Positions 34,562 to 43,891 of a stretch of DNA of 64,000 nt are shown one piece after another; the first letter of the stretch is position 1; each line of letters begins with the position of its first letter. Below the pieces are notes generated by a model, which searched no databases, was not told the origin of the DNA, and was given only the letters and a program-made list of their open reading frames with translations. Made by a program: the position numbers and the translations under genes. The DNA lies in assembly GCA_016183655.1 (NCBI GenBank), contig JACPEH010000012.1, positions 110,853 to 174,852 of the forward strand. The letters run 5' to 3'. This DNA comes from Rhodocyclales bacterium. Lineage in GTDB: Bacteria; Pseudomonadota; Gammaproteobacteria; Burkholderiales; Rhodocyclaceae.

Positions 34562-37500
34562 ATGGACTGGTTCAGCCAACAGACGGGCCGTTTCAAGAAG
34601 GCCACCTTCCGCCAGCAGCTGATGGTACTGGCTGCCTCCGGCGTGCTCTGCGTGTCGCTGCTGTCGGCGCTCGCCACCTCCTGGCAAGGCGGCCGCCAGC
34701 TGCATGCCAACAAGGTCCAGGAAGGCACGCGCATCGCCCAGAGCCTGGCTGCGCAAAGCCGGTTGGCATTGATCTTCGGCTCGTCGGAAAACGTCGCTGA
34801 AGCGGTGGCCGCGGCTTCCACCTTTCCCGACGTGGTGCGCGTCGAGATCCGCCACGCCGACGGCCGGCTGCTGCTGGAACGCGGCAAGGCGGTGACCGGC
34901 AACGTGGACCGCGTCGCGCCGGCGCACGCCAACCATGAAGCCTACCTGGAGGATGAAAACGCCAACGGCTGGCGTTTCGTCGCGCCGGTGTGGGCGATTT
35001 CCGGCCCCGACTCACCCTTCGAGACCACCGAGCGCAAGCAGGTGCTGCTCGGTTTCGTGCGCATCGACCAGAGCAAGGCGACGCTGACCAGGCTGGTCAC
35101 CGAAGTGTTCGTCGTCAACTTCACCGCCGGCCTGCTCTTCTCGGTGCTTTTCCTGTTTGCGCTGCGGCTGCTGGCGCGGCGCCTGACCAGGCCGCTCGCC
35201 GCGCTGTCGGAAACCATGGCGCGCGCCGAAAACGGAGAGATCGGGCTGCGCGCCGACCTCTCCGGCCCGCGCGACCTGGCGGAGATGGCGCATGCCTTCA
35301 ACAGCATGATGGAAGCGCTGGAGCAGCGCGAGCAGGAGCTGCGTGCGGCGCGCGACAGCGCCCTGCGCTTCGCCAAGCTGAAGGCCGATTTCGCGGCGAC
35401 GGTCAGCCACGAGATCCGCACGCCGCTGAACGGCGTGATCGGCACGCTCGACATGCTGAAGCTCGGCCGAATGACCCCCGAGCAGCACGAACTGCTCGAT
35501 CTGGCCTGGGATTCCTCGCAGTACCTGCTGGAGCTGATCAACAACATTCTCGACTTCTCCCGCCTCGAAGCCGGACGCCTGGAGGCCGACTCCCGGGACT
35601 TCGAGATCCGGCCGCTGGTCGACGGGATCACCGCGATGTTCCAGCCGCAGGCGGCAACCAAGAACGTCGAGCTGAGCGCGCTGATCGCCGCCGACGTGCC
35701 GCCGGTCCTCAACGGCGACGCCGCACGCATTCGCCAGGTGCTGGTCAATCTGCTCGGCAACGCCGTCAAATTCACCGAGCGCGGCTCGGTGACGCTGACC
35801 GTCGAGCGCACCGACGGCGGCCGCAGCCTGCGTTTCGGCGTGCGCGACACCGGCATCGGCATCGCCGCCGACCAGCAGGCGTCGATTTTCGATTCCTTCA
35901 CCCAGGCCGACACTTCGACCACCCGCCGCTACGGCGGCAGCGGCCTCGGCCTGGCGATCAGCAAGCAGATCGTCAGCCTGCTCGGCGGCGACATCGGCGT
36001 CGTCAGCGCGCCGGCGCAGGGCAGCCACTTCTGGTTCACCGTTCCGTGCACGGTCGGCGCAGCCGTCGCCGCCGCTGCACCGAAGACCGGAGCGCCGGTC
36101 GCGCGGGGCGGCCACATCCTGATCGCCGAAGACAACCGGACCAACCAGCGCGTCGCCGTCGGCATGCTCAACGTGCTCGGCTGCTGGAGCGGCATCGCCG
36201 AGAACGGCGCCGAGGCGGTCGCCGCGTGGCAGGCCGGCGACTGGGACCTGATCCTGATGGACTGCTCGATGCCGGAGATGGACGGCTTCGAAGCCTGCGC
36301 CCGGATCCGACAGCTGGAGGCGGCGAGCGGGCGGCGCATCCCGATCATCGCGATGACCGCCAACACGCAGCCCGCCGACGTCGAACACTGCAAGGCCGCC
36401 GGCATGGACGGCCACCTGCCCAAGCCGCTGACGCTGGAAGCGCTCGCCGCACAGCTCGAACGCTGGCTGCACTGGCGGCCGACGGCGGCCCCCGCCGCGG
36501 CCGGTGCCGATGCCGCCCCGCCTGCCGCAGCCACCGACGAGGGCGCCACCCAGCCGCTCGACATGGCCGTCCTCAACCGCCTGCGCGACATCCTCGGCGA
36601 CTCGCTGAGCGAGGCGATCCGCCCCTTCCTCGAAGACGTGCCGCGCTATCTGGTGCAGCTCGACGGCGCCGTCGGCAGCGGCAACGCGGCAACGCTGCGC
36701 CAGGTGGCGCACGTCATCAAGGGGGCCGCCGGCAACCTCGGCGTCTCGACGATGGCCGACGTCGCCCGCGAACTTGAGTTGCATGCCGAGGCCGGTGCGC
36801 TGACCAACACCGGCGAACTGGTGCTGCGCCTGCGCACCGAGTTCGCCATGGTCGAGCCGGTGCTGATGGCGGAACTGGGCGAAACGCACCACGGCTCGCT
36901 GCCCGAGCTACAGCACGACGCAGCGGTCGTGCTGGTGGTCGACGACGACCGCAGCACCCGCTCGGCGCTGCGCCACGCGCTGCGCCTCAGCGGCTTCCGC
37001 GTCGAGGAGGCGGGCGACGGCGCGGCCGCCCTGAACTGGCTGGAAAACGCGTCCGCCGACGTGATCCTGATGGACGCGATGATGCCGGTGATGGATGGCT
37101 TCGCCGCCTGCGAAGCCCTGAAGCTGCACCCGCGGCTGAAGGACATTCCGGTGCTGATGATCACCGCACTGGAGGACCGGCAATCGATCGAGCGCGCCTT
37201 CGACGCCGGCGCCAGCGACTTCATTCCCAAGCCGATCCATCTCTCGGTGGTCAACCAGCGCGTGCGGCGGGTCATCGACGCCACCCGCGCCGAGCGGCAC
37301 GTCCGCCACCTGGCCTACAACGACTCGCTGACCGGCCTGCCCAACCGCATGCTGTTCGTCGACTACCTGAACCAGGCGATCGCCCGCGCAAGCACCAACG
37401 GCCATGCGCTCGCCGTGCTGTTCCTCGACCTCGACCGCTTCAAGTACATCAACGACACGCTCGGCCACGAAGCCGGCGACCAGCTGCTGGCGACCATGGC

Positions 37501-38623
37501 ACAGCGGCTGAAGGGCTGCGTGCGCGCCGACGACTGCGTCGCCCGCCTCGGCGGCGACGAATTCACCGTGCTGCTCGACGAACTGCCGAACCTCGGCGTC
37601 GCCGCCAGCGTCGCCCAGAACATCTGCCGCACCATTTCCGCGCCGCTGGTGATCAACGGCCACGAAATCGTGATCACCACCAGCATCGGCATCTCCATCT
37701 TCCCGGACGACGGCCAGGACGTCAGCCACCTGCTGCGCCACGCCGATACCGCGATGTACCGCGCCAAGCAGGCCGGCTCCGGCTTCTGCTACTACGAATC
37801 GACGATGGAGGCGGCGCTGGCCGACCGCCTGAAGATGGAGAACGAACTGCGCCGGGGCCTGGAGCGGGACGAAATCACCGTCTTCTACCAGCCGGTGATC
37901 GACGCCGTCAGCGGCGAAACCGCCGGCGTCGAAGCGCTGGTGCGCTGGCTGCATCCCGAACGCGGCCTCGTCCCGCCCGCCGAATTCATCCCGCTGGCCG
38001 AGGAAACCGGCCTCATCCTGCCGCTCGGCGAGCACGTGCTGAAGAGCGCCTGCACCCAGGCCAAGGCCTGGCTCGATTCCGGCCTGCCGGCGTTCTACGT
38101 CGCGGTCAATCTCTCGGCGAAGCAGATGGAGCAGCCGAACCTGCGCGAGATCGTGCTCAGCGCGCTGGCGCAGAGCGGCCTGCCGCCGGAAGCGCTGGTC
38201 CTAGAAATCACCGAAAGCGTGCTGATGGAACGCGCCCGCGAGCCGGTGGGCATCCTCGACGAACTGCGCAGCCTCGGCATCCGCCTGTCGATCGACGATT
38301 TCGGCACCGGCTACTCGTCGCTGGCCTATCTGAAGCACCTGCCGGCCGACAACCTGAAGATCGACCGCTCCTTCATCCAGGACATCCCGGACGACGCCGA
38401 CACCGTCTCCATCGTCACCGGCATCATCGCGCTGGCCCACAGTCTGCGCATGAAGGTGACGGCGGAAGGGGTGGAAACGGTCCTCCAGCGCGACGTGCTG
38501 CTCAGCCTCGGCTGCGACTCGCTGCAGGGCTACCTCTTCTCCAAGCCGGTCCCCGCCGAGATCATCGAGACGCAACTGATTTCCCCGGGCACCCGCAAGC
38601 GCGAGCAGAAAAGCCGCCGCTAA
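34562..38623 (+). CDS. hybrid sensor kinase with two receivers, Hpt, GGDEF and EAL (1353 aa)
   Basis: A single-chain signalling protein. TM1 is near residues 20-40, then a CHASE8-like periplasmic domain (about 45-175), TM2 (about 180-205) and HAMP. HisKA carries His283 in VSHEIRTPLNGVIGT, HATPase follows, receiver 1 has Asp567 (LMDCSMPEMDGF), Hpt has His717 (HVIKGAAGNLG), and receiver 2 has Asp838 (LMDAMMPVMDGF). GGDEF is intact at 997-1001 with an RxxD inhibitory site five residues upstream (RADD-CVARL-GGDEF). EAL is at 1124-1126 with the DDFGTGYSSL, KIDRSF and EGVE motifs complete. Both cyclase and phosphodiesterase look competent, controlled by a phosphorelay. It begins 6 nt after a lone binding-protein gene. 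Confidence 0.93.
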   Translation: MDWFSQQTGRFKKATFRQQLMVLAASGVLCVSLLSALATSWQGGRQLHANKVQEGTRIAQSLAAQSRLALIFGSSENVAEAVAAASTFPDVVRVEIRHADGRLLLERGKAVTGNVDRVAPAHANHEAYLEDENANGWRFVAPVWAISGPDSPFETTERKQVLLGFVRIDQSKATLTRLVTEVFVVNFTAGLLFSVLFLFALRLLARRLTRPLAALSETMARAENGEIGLRADLSGPRDLAEMAHAFNSMMEALEQREQELRAARDSALRFAKLKADFAATVSHEIRTPLNGVIGTLDMLKLGRMTPEQHELLDLAWDSSQYLLELINNILDFSRLEAGRLEADSRDFEIRPLVDGITAMFQPQAATKNVELSALIAADVPPVLNGDAARIRQVLVNLLGNAVKFTERGSVTLTVERTDGGRSLRFGVRDTGIGIAADQQASIFDSFTQADTSTTRRYGGSGLGLAISKQIVSLLGGDIGVVSAPAQGSHFWFTVPCTVGAAVAAAAPKTGAPVARGGHILIAEDNRTNQRVAVGMLNVLGCWSGIAENGAEAVAAWQAGDWDLILMDCSMPEMDGFEACARIRQLEAASGRRIPIIAMTANTQPADVEHCKAAGMDGHLPKPLTLEALAAQLERWLHWRPTAAPAAAGADAAPPAAATDEGATQPLDMAVLNRLRDILGDSLSEAIRPFLEDVPRYLVQLDGAVGSGNAATLRQVAHVIKGAAGNLGVSTMADVARELELHAEAGALTNTGELVLRLRTEFAMVEPVLMAELGETHHGSLPELQHDAAVVLVVDDDRSTRSALRHALRLSGFRVEEAGDGAAALNWLENASADVILMDAMMPVMDGFAACEALKLHPRLKDIPVLMITALEDRQSIERAFDAGASDFIPKPIHLSVVNQRVRRVIDATRAERHVRHLAYNDSLTGLPNRMLFVDYLNQAIARASTNGHALAVLFLDLDRFKYINDTLGHEAGDQLLATMAQRLKGCVRADDCVARLGGDEFTVLLDELPNLGVAASVAQNICRTISAPLVINGHEIVITTSIGISIFPDDGQDVSHLLRHADTAMYRAKQAGSGFCYYESTMEAALADRLKMENELRRGLERDEITVFYQPVIDAVSGETAGVEALVRWLHPERGLVPPAEFIPLAEETGLILPLGEHVLKSACTQAKAWLDSGLPAFYVAVNLSAKQMEQPNLREIVLSALAQSGLPPEALVLEITESVLMERAREPVGILDELRSLGIRLSIDDFGTGYSSLAYLKHLPADNLKIDRSFIQDIPDDADTVSIVTGIIALAHSLRMKVTAEGVETVLQRDVLLSLGCDSLQGYLFSKPVPAEIIETQLISPGTRKREQKSRR

Positions 38624-38718
38624 GGAGGCGCCCGCGCAACAGCACGGCACAGGCCGCCGTGGTTCATTCCCGCGCGGCAACCCCGACCCGCGGGCAGGGT
38701 TTTGGGAGGCGCACGCTC

Positions 38719-38727
38719 TGCTAGAAT
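38719..38727 (+). promoter_or_regulatory. extended -10 promoter of the aryl-polyene operon
   Basis: TGCTAGAAT at 38719-38727, 65 nt before the first ACP start at 38792, in the 168-bp gap after the hybrid kinase. The same extended -10 is found upstream of yebC. Confidence 0.5.
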
Positions 38728-38791
38728 AGCGGGTTCGTTTATGCAGCCCGCACGGCCGGCCGCCCACTTCCAATCTCAGACACTGAACGCC

Positions 38792-39031
38792 ATGGACACG
38801 CTTTCCGTCATTCGCGACTTCCTCAAGGACCGGCTCGGCCTCGAGCACGACAGGATCACCCCGGAAGCGACGCTGGAACAGCTCGGCATCGATTCGCTGA
38901 TGCTGCTCGAACTGCTCTTCGAATTCGAGGAAAAACTCAACGTCAGCCTGTCCAACGACATCGCCACGCCGAAGACCGTCGGCGAACTGATCGCCATCGT
39001 CGAGCAGTTGCAGACGCCGGCGACGGCCTGA
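38792..39031 (+). CDS. acyl carrier protein (aryl-polyene type), first copy
   Basis: A 79-residue ACP. The phosphopantetheine site is the Ser in QLGIDSLMLLELLFEFEEKLNV. The start MDTLSVIRDFLKDRLGL at 38792 gives normal ACP length; the frame upstream has no family resemblance. It opens the pigment operon and is followed after 3 nt by a ketosynthase. Two ACPs are standard in aryl-polyene systems, where intermediates stay ACP-bound throughout. Confidence 0.9.
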   Translation: MDTLSVIRDFLKDRLGLEHDRITPEATLEQLGIDSLMLLELLFEFEEKLNVSLSNDIATPKTVGELIAIVEQLQTPATA

Positions 39032-39034
39032 GCC

Positions 39035-40303
39035 GTGGGCAAGCGACGCGTCGCGATCACCGGCCTCGGGCTGGTCAGCCCGTTCGGTGGCGACACGGCG
39101 GATTTCTTCGCGCGCCTCGCGCGCGGCGAGTCCGCCATCCGCCATTACACCACCGACGACAAGCCGCGCCCGCTGTCGGTGCCGGCCGTACGCTGCACCG
39201 GCTTCGACGCCGACGCCGCGCTCGGCAAGCCGCTCGCCGGCACCATGGACCGCTTCAGCCACCTCGGCATGGCCGCCGCTTTCGAGGCCTGGGAGGCCGC
39301 CGGCTTCGCCCGCGGCGACAAGAATGCCGGCCAGTACGATTTCGACGCCTTCGGCGTCTCCTGGGGAACTGCGCTCGGCGGCACACTGGCCTATGAACGC
39401 GGCTACCGCGACCTCTGGCTGCACGGCCGCGAGCGCCTGTCGCCGCTGGCCGTCGTGCTGGGCATGAACAACGCCGCCGCCGCCCACATCGCCATCCAGT
39501 TGGGCCTCGGCAACTCCTGCCTCTCCTACACCGTCGCCTGCTCGTCGGCCGCCGCCGCGATCGGCGAGGGCTACCGCCGCATCCGCGACGGCGAGGCGAC
39601 GCTGATGCTCACCGGCGGCTGCGACGCGCCGCTCGCCTACGGCGTGGTCCGCGCCTGGGAAAACCTGCGCGTGCTGGCGCCGGGCAATGCCGAGACCTCC
39701 TACAAGGCCTGCCGCCCGTTCAGCGCCGACCGCGCCGGGCTGGTGCTCGGCGAAGGCGCCGCCGCGCTGGTGCTGGAAGACTGGGAGCACGCGGTCGCCC
39801 GCGGCGCCCCGATCCTCGCCGAACTCGCCGGCTACGGCGCGACCTGCGACCACGGCCACCTGGTCAAGCCGGATGCGGCCGGCCAGGTGCGTGCGATGAA
39901 GCTGGCGCTCGCCGACGCCGGCCTCGCCGCCGACGAGATCGACTACGTCAACGCCCACGGCACGGCGACGCGCGAAGGCGACCCGACCGAGATCGTCGCG
40001 TTGAAGACGCTTTTCGGCGAGCGCGCGGCAACGCTGCCGGTGAGCGCGACCAAATCGACGCACGGCCACCTGATGGGCGCCGCCGGCGCCATCGAGGCAC
40101 TGGTCACGGTGCTGGCGCTGCAGCACGACACGCTGCCGCCGACCGCCCACCTCGACAGCATCGACCCCGACTGCCAGGGCGTCCGCCACATCACCGGCGC
40201 GGCGCTGACCGGCACCGGCGCCCGTGCCGCGCTGTCCAATTCCTTCGCCTTCGGCGGCAGCAACGCGGTGCTCGCCTTTCGTTCGCTGCGCGCCGTCCGC
40301 TAA
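39035..40303 (+). CDS. beta-ketoacyl-ACP synthase (FabF-type), aryl-polyene locus
   Basis: A 422-residue condensing enzyme starting at GTG. The catalytic triad is complete: Cys in TVACSSAAAAIGEGYRRI, His in VNAHGTATREGDPTE and His in STHGHLMGAAGAIEAL. The terminal GGSN motif is present (NSFAFGGSNAVLAF). Aryl-polyene loci encode several such enzymes, one for initiation and one that elongates with a chain-length partner. Because no partner is adjacent here, this copy probably acts alone (ApeR-like), while the pair at 49.2-51.2 kb elongates. That division of labour is inferred from related systems. Confidence 0.9.
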   Translation: MGKRRVAITGLGLVSPFGGDTADFFARLARGESAIRHYTTDDKPRPLSVPAVRCTGFDADAALGKPLAGTMDRFSHLGMAAAFEAWEAAGFARGDKNAGQYDFDAFGVSWGTALGGTLAYERGYRDLWLHGRERLSPLAVVLGMNNAAAAHIAIQLGLGNSCLSYTVACSSAAAAIGEGYRRIRDGEATLMLTGGCDAPLAYGVVRAWENLRVLAPGNAETSYKACRPFSADRAGLVLGEGAAALVLEDWEHAVARGAPILAELAGYGATCDHGHLVKPDAAGQVRAMKLALADAGLAADEIDYVNAHGTATREGDPTEIVALKTLFGERAATLPVSATKSTHGHLMGAAGAIEALVTVLALQHDTLPPTAHLDSIDPDCQGVRHITGAALTGTGARAALSNSFAFGGSNAVLAFRSLRAVR

Positions 40304-40327
40304 CCCTTTTGTCCGGAAACACCCGCC

Positions 40328-40609
40328 ATGACCCAAGTCCCGACTCCCGACTTCGACGCGCTGCTCGCCGAAGTGGCCGAAATCATCGTCTCCGCACTCA
40401 ACCTGGAGATGACGCCGGCCGAGATCGCGCCCGATGCCCCGCTGTTCGGCGAGGGCCTCGGCCTCGACTCGATCGACATCCTCGAAGTGGCACTGGTCGT
40501 CTCCAAGCGCTATGGCTTCCAGCTGAAGGCCGACAACGAGGACAACGTGAAGATCTTCACCTCGCTGCGCACGCTCGCCACGCATATCGTCGCCCAGCGG
40601 ACGAAATGA
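40328..40609 (+). CDS. acyl carrier protein, second copy
   Basis: A 93-residue ACP with attachment Ser in GEGLGLDSIDILEVALVVSKRYGF. It has an N-terminal extension of about 10 residues and a basic C-terminus (HIVAQRTK), differing from the first ACP. The spacing from the ketosynthase is 24 nt, and its stop overlaps the next gene in ATGA. It corresponds by motif to the ApeF-like carrier of aryl-polyene clusters. Confidence 0.88.
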   Translation: MTQVPTPDFDALLAEVAEIIVSALNLEMTPAEIAPDAPLFGEGLGLDSIDILEVALVVSKRYGFQLKADNEDNVKIFTSLRTLATHIVAQRTK

Positions 40610-41283
40610 ACGGCGGCGGCCACCATCCGTTCGTCCTCCTGCTCGCCGGCGGCCTCGCCGTCGCCTACGCCGTCGTCGCCCATTACACCAGCCAGTTGCC
40701 CGACGCCGCGCACTGGGCGGTGCTGCTGGCGGTGCTGCCGCCGGCGGCGATCGGCTTCGGCATGCTGCGCAGCGCGGCTCCCGGCATCCTCGGCTGGCTT
40801 GTCGCCGCCGCCGTCGTCGCGCTTGCCGCGGCCGTCTGGCCACTGTTGCAGCAACACCTCGGCGGCGTCTATTTCGCCCAGCACGCCGGCGTGAACGGGG
40901 CGCTCGGCCTGTTCTTCGGGCGCACGCTGCTCGCCGGCCGCGAGCCGCTCTGCACGCACTTCGCCAGCCTCGCCCACGACCACGTCAGTCCGCGCCTGGC
41001 ACGCTACACGCGCCAGGTCACCGTCGCCTGGACGCTGTTCTTCGCGCTCATGGTGGCGACCTCGGTACTGCTCTTCGCCTTCGCCTCGATCGAGACCTGG
41101 TCGGTCTTCGCCAACCTGCTGACCTGGCCGCTGGTCGGCGCGATGTTCGTCGTCGAGGGCGGCGTGCGCCGCCTGCTGCTGCCGCCGGAAGAGCGCCTCG
41201 GCCTGCTCGCCACCATCGCCACCTACCGCAAGTCGATGGCCATGCGCACGCCGCGCAGCGGGAAGACCCCTTCGCCCCGGTGA
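40606..41283 (+). CDS. aryl-polyene locus membrane protein (COG4648-like)
   Basis: A 225-residue protein with five to six hydrophobic segments: FVLLLAGGLAVAYAVVAHY, HWAVLLAVLPPAAIGFGML, ILGWLVAAAVVALAAAVW, TVAWTLFFALMVATSVLLF and VFANLLTWPLVGAMFVVEGGVRR. The phrase REPLCTHFASLAHDHVSPRLARYTRQVT is typical of the COG4648 membrane proteins that accompany aryl-polyene synthases. The role is unknown, possibly scaffolding or lipid handling at the inner membrane. It overlaps the second ACP by 4 nt. Confidence 0.8.
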   Translation: MNGGGHHPFVLLLAGGLAVAYAVVAHYTSQLPDAAHWAVLLAVLPPAAIGFGMLRSAAPGILGWLVAAAVVALAAAVWPLLQQHLGGVYFAQHAGVNGALGLFFGRTLLAGREPLCTHFASLAHDHVSPRLARYTRQVTVAWTLFFALMVATSVLLFAFASIETWSVFANLLTWPLVGAMFVVEGGVRRLLLPPEERLGLLATIATYRKSMAMRTPRSGKTPSPR

Positions 41284-41290
41284 TCCGCGC

Positions 41291-42640
41291 ATGGACGACG
41301 CGCCTTCCTATCCGCTGACCAGCCACGGCGACCCCGCCGCGATCATCGCCTGGCGCCGCGAAGGACCGGTCAGCGTCGCCCGCTTCCTTGCCGACGTGCG
41401 GCAGCTCGCCGCCCGTTTCCCCGCCGGCGGCCACCTGCTCAACCTCTGCCAGGACCGCTACCGTTTCATGGTCGGCCTCGCCGCCGGCCTCGTCGCCGGC
41501 CGCATCAGCCTGCTGCCGTCGTCGCACACGCCGGAGACCGTGCGCCAGCTGCTCGCTTTCGCACCCGACACCTTCTGCCTGCACGACGACGCCAACGACG
41601 CCCCGCTCGCCGGCCTGCCCTGCCTGCCTTACCCCGCAACGCCCGCCGTCGACGGCGAGCGGATCGACATGCCGCAGATCGCGGCCGACCGTACCGTCGC
41701 CTACGTCTTCACCTCCGGTTCGACCGGCACGCCGGTGCCGCACGCCAAGCACTGGGGCGCACTGGTCAGGAACGCCTGGGCGGAAGCCGAACGCCTCGGC
41801 ACCGACCGGCTTGGCCACGCCCTCGTCGGCACCGTCCCCGGGCAGCACATGTACGGCTTCGAATCGACCGTGCTGCTTGCGCTGCACGGTAACTGCGCGG
41901 CGTGGAGCGGGCGCCCGTTCTACCCGGCGGACATCGCCGCCGCGCTCGCCGCGGTGCCGCGCCCGCGCCTCTTGGTGACGACGCCGTTCCACCTGCGCGC
42001 GCTGCTCGACGCCGGCATCGACCTGCCGCCGGTCGACCAGCTGCTGTCGGCAACCGCGCCGCTGTCGCAGGCGCTGGCGCGCGAAGCCGAAGCCCGTTGC
42101 GCGGCGCCGCTGCACGAGATCTACGGCTGCACCGAGACCGGCCAGATCGCCAGCCGGCGCACCACCGCCTCGCCGCGCTGGCAGCTGCTGCGCGACGTCA
42201 CGCTGGAGCAGGCGGTGGAGACCACCTTCGCCAGCGGCGGCCACGTCGAAGGCCGCGTCGCGCTCGCCGACGTGATCGAGCTCATCGACGGCGAGCACTT
42301 CCTGCTGCACGGGCGCAGCGCCGACCTGATCAACATCGCCGGCAAGCGCACCTCGCTCGCCTACCTCAACCATCAGCTGACGGCGATCGCCGGCGTCGCC
42401 GACGGCGCCTTCCTGATGCCCGACGACGAGGCGCCGGACGGCGTTACCCGGCTGGCCGCGTTCGTCGTCGCGCCGACGCTGACGCCGCGCGAGCTGCTTG
42501 CCGCGCTGCGCCAGCGGATCGACCCGATCTTCCTGCCGCGGCCGCTGCTCTTCCTCGACCGGCTGCCGCGCAACACCACCGGCAAGCTGCCGCGCAGCGC
42601 GCTGCAGGCGCTGCTCGCGCAACATCCGGGAGCGCGCTGA
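41291..42640 (+). CDS. AMP-dependent acyl/aryl ligase, aryl-polyene locus
   Basis: A 449-residue member of the ANL superfamily. The ATP-binding loop is YVFTSGSTGTPVPHAKHW, motif A5 is EIYGCTETGQIASRR, and the C-terminal hinge and Lys appear in GRSADLINIAGKRTSLAYL and LPRNTTGKLPRSAL. In aryl-polyene and xanthomonadin pathways such an enzyme activates the aromatic starter acid and loads it on the ACP. Given the chorismatase at 58.4 kb, the substrate may be a hydroxybenzoate (inference). It begins 7 nt after the membrane protein. Confidence 0.87.
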   Translation: MDDAPSYPLTSHGDPAAIIAWRREGPVSVARFLADVRQLAARFPAGGHLLNLCQDRYRFMVGLAAGLVAGRISLLPSSHTPETVRQLLAFAPDTFCLHDDANDAPLAGLPCLPYPATPAVDGERIDMPQIAADRTVAYVFTSGSTGTPVPHAKHWGALVRNAWAEAERLGTDRLGHALVGTVPGQHMYGFESTVLLALHGNCAAWSGRPFYPADIAAALAAVPRPRLLVTTPFHLRALLDAGIDLPPVDQLLSATAPLSQALAREAEARCAAPLHEIYGCTETGQIASRRTTASPRWQLLRDVTLEQAVETTFASGGHVEGRVALADVIELIDGEHFLLHGRSADLINIAGKRTSLAYLNHQLTAIAGVADGAFLMPDDEAPDGVTRLAAFVVAPTLTPRELLAALRQRIDPIFLPRPLLFLDRLPRNTTGKLPRSALQALLAQHPGAR

Positions 42641-42641
42641 G

Positions 42642-42950
42642 ATGACCGCCGCGCAATGGACGGTACCGTCCGGGCACCCGGCCTTCGCCGGCCACTTCCC
42701 CGGCCATCCGATCCTGCCCGGCGTCGTCCTGCTCGACCGCGCGCTGCGCCTCGCCGCTGCGCACTTCGCACTGGCGCCGGCGACGCTGCGCCTGGCCAGC
42801 GCCAAATTCCTCAGCCCGGTCGTTCCCGGCGAATCGCTCGCTTTCTCGCTGCAGCAGAAGAGCAGCGGCAGCGTGCAGTTCGACGTCCGCTGCGGCGACC
42901 GCCTGATCGCCACCGGCACGCTGGCGGCGCGCACCGGGAGCGCGGCATGA
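42642..42950 (+). CDS. hotdog-fold beta-hydroxyacyl-ACP dehydratase (ApeI/FabZ-like)
   Basis: A 102-residue hotdog protein. The active-site His lies in the short conserved stretch HPAFAGHFPGHPILPGVVLLD, the FabZ/FabA signature. Dehydration of beta-hydroxyacyl-ACP in each cycle generates the conjugated double bonds. It is shorter than FabZ but of the size usual for this locus. The ATG follows the ligase stop directly and its end overlaps the acyltransferase gene. Confidence 0.85.
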   Translation: MTAAQWTVPSGHPAFAGHFPGHPILPGVVLLDRALRLAAAHFALAPATLRLASAKFLSPVVPGESLAFSLQQKSSGSVQFDVRCGDRLIATGTLAARTGSAA

Positions 42951-43891
42951 GCACCGGCAAGCCCGCCGCCGGCGCTGAGTGGACGCGCCGCAAGGAGCGC
43001 AGCAACCTGCCGCTGCTGCGCCTGATGGTGTGGATCTCGCTGACCTTCGGCCGCCGCCTCGGCCGCCTCGTGCTCTACGGCGTCGCCGCCTATTTCCTCG
43101 CCTTCGCGCCGGCGGCGCGGCGCGACTCGGCCGCCTACCTGGCCCGCATCTTCGGCCGGGCGCCGACGCTGGCCGAGCGCTACCGCCACTTCCTCACCTT
43201 CGCGACGACGATCCACGACCGCGTCTACCTGCTCAACGACCGCTTCGACCTGTTCGACATCGAGATCGTCGGCAAGGAGATCATCGACGCCGCGATCGCC
43301 GGCGGCCGCGGCGTGCTGCTGATCGGCGCGCATCTCGGCAGCTTCGAGGTGATCCGCGCGATCGGCCGCGAACGCACCGCGCTGTCGATCGCGATGCTGA
43401 TGTACGAGGAGAACGCGCGGAAGATCAACGCCACGCTGGCGGCGATCAACCCGGCGGCAACGCCGGACATCATCCCGCTCGGGCACATGGAATCGATGCT
43501 GCAGGCGCGCGACCGGCTCGACGCCGGCGACCTCGTCGGCATGCTCGCCGACCGCGGCCTCGGCGGCGGCAAGGAGGTCGCGCGCGACTGCCCCTTCCTC
43601 GGCAGCCCGGCCGCCTTCCCGGTCGGGCCGTTCCGCATGGCGGCGATGCTGCGCCGGCCGGTGCTGCTGATGACCGGGCTCTATCTCGGAGGCAACCGCT
43701 ACCGCGTCCACTTCGAGGCGCTCGCCGACTTCTCGCAGACCGCCGCCGGCGCCGACTCCCGCGACGCGGCGATGGCCGAGGCGCAGCAACGCTATGCGGC
43801 GCGCCTCGAACACTTCTGCCGCGCGGCGCCGTACAACTGGTTCAACTTCTTCGACTTCTGGCGCCACGCCGAAGCCCCGCCCCGCCCATGA
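42947..43891 (+). CDS. LpxL/HtrB-like acyltransferase
   Basis: A 314-residue protein of the lysophospholipid/lipid A acyltransferase family. The catalytic HxxxxD/E-like region is LIGAHLGSFEVIRAIGRER, and the second motif is LADRGLGGGKEVARDCPFLG. An N-terminal hydrophobic segment (LGRLVLYGVAAYFLAFAPAAR) probably anchors it to the membrane. Aryl-polyene loci commonly encode such an enzyme, proposed to attach the polyene to a lipid-like carrier. It is flanked by 4-nt overlaps on both sides. Confidence 0.85.
   Translation: MSTGKPAAGAEWTRRKERSNLPLLRLMVWISLTFGRRLGRLVLYGVAAYFLAFAPAARRDSAAYLARIFGRAPTLAERYRHFLTFATTIHDRVYLLNDRFDLFDIEIVGKEIIDAAIAGGRGVLLIGAHLGSFEVIRAIGRERTALSIAMLMYEENARKINATLAAINPAATPDIIPLGHMESMLQARDRLDAGDLVGMLADRGLGGGKEVARDCPFLGSPAAFPVGPFRMAAMLRRPVLLMTGLYLGGNRYRVHFEALADFSQTAAGADSRDAAMAEAQQRYAARLEHFCRAAPYNWFNFFDFWRHAEAPPRP

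Noticed and set aside
41048..43867. 939-codon open frame on the minus strand opposite the ligase, dehydratase and acyltransferase genes
   Set aside because: It is antisense to three genes with clear motifs. Its translation is Arg/Ala/Gly/Asp-rich without any domain, as expected from high-GC codon-position bias.
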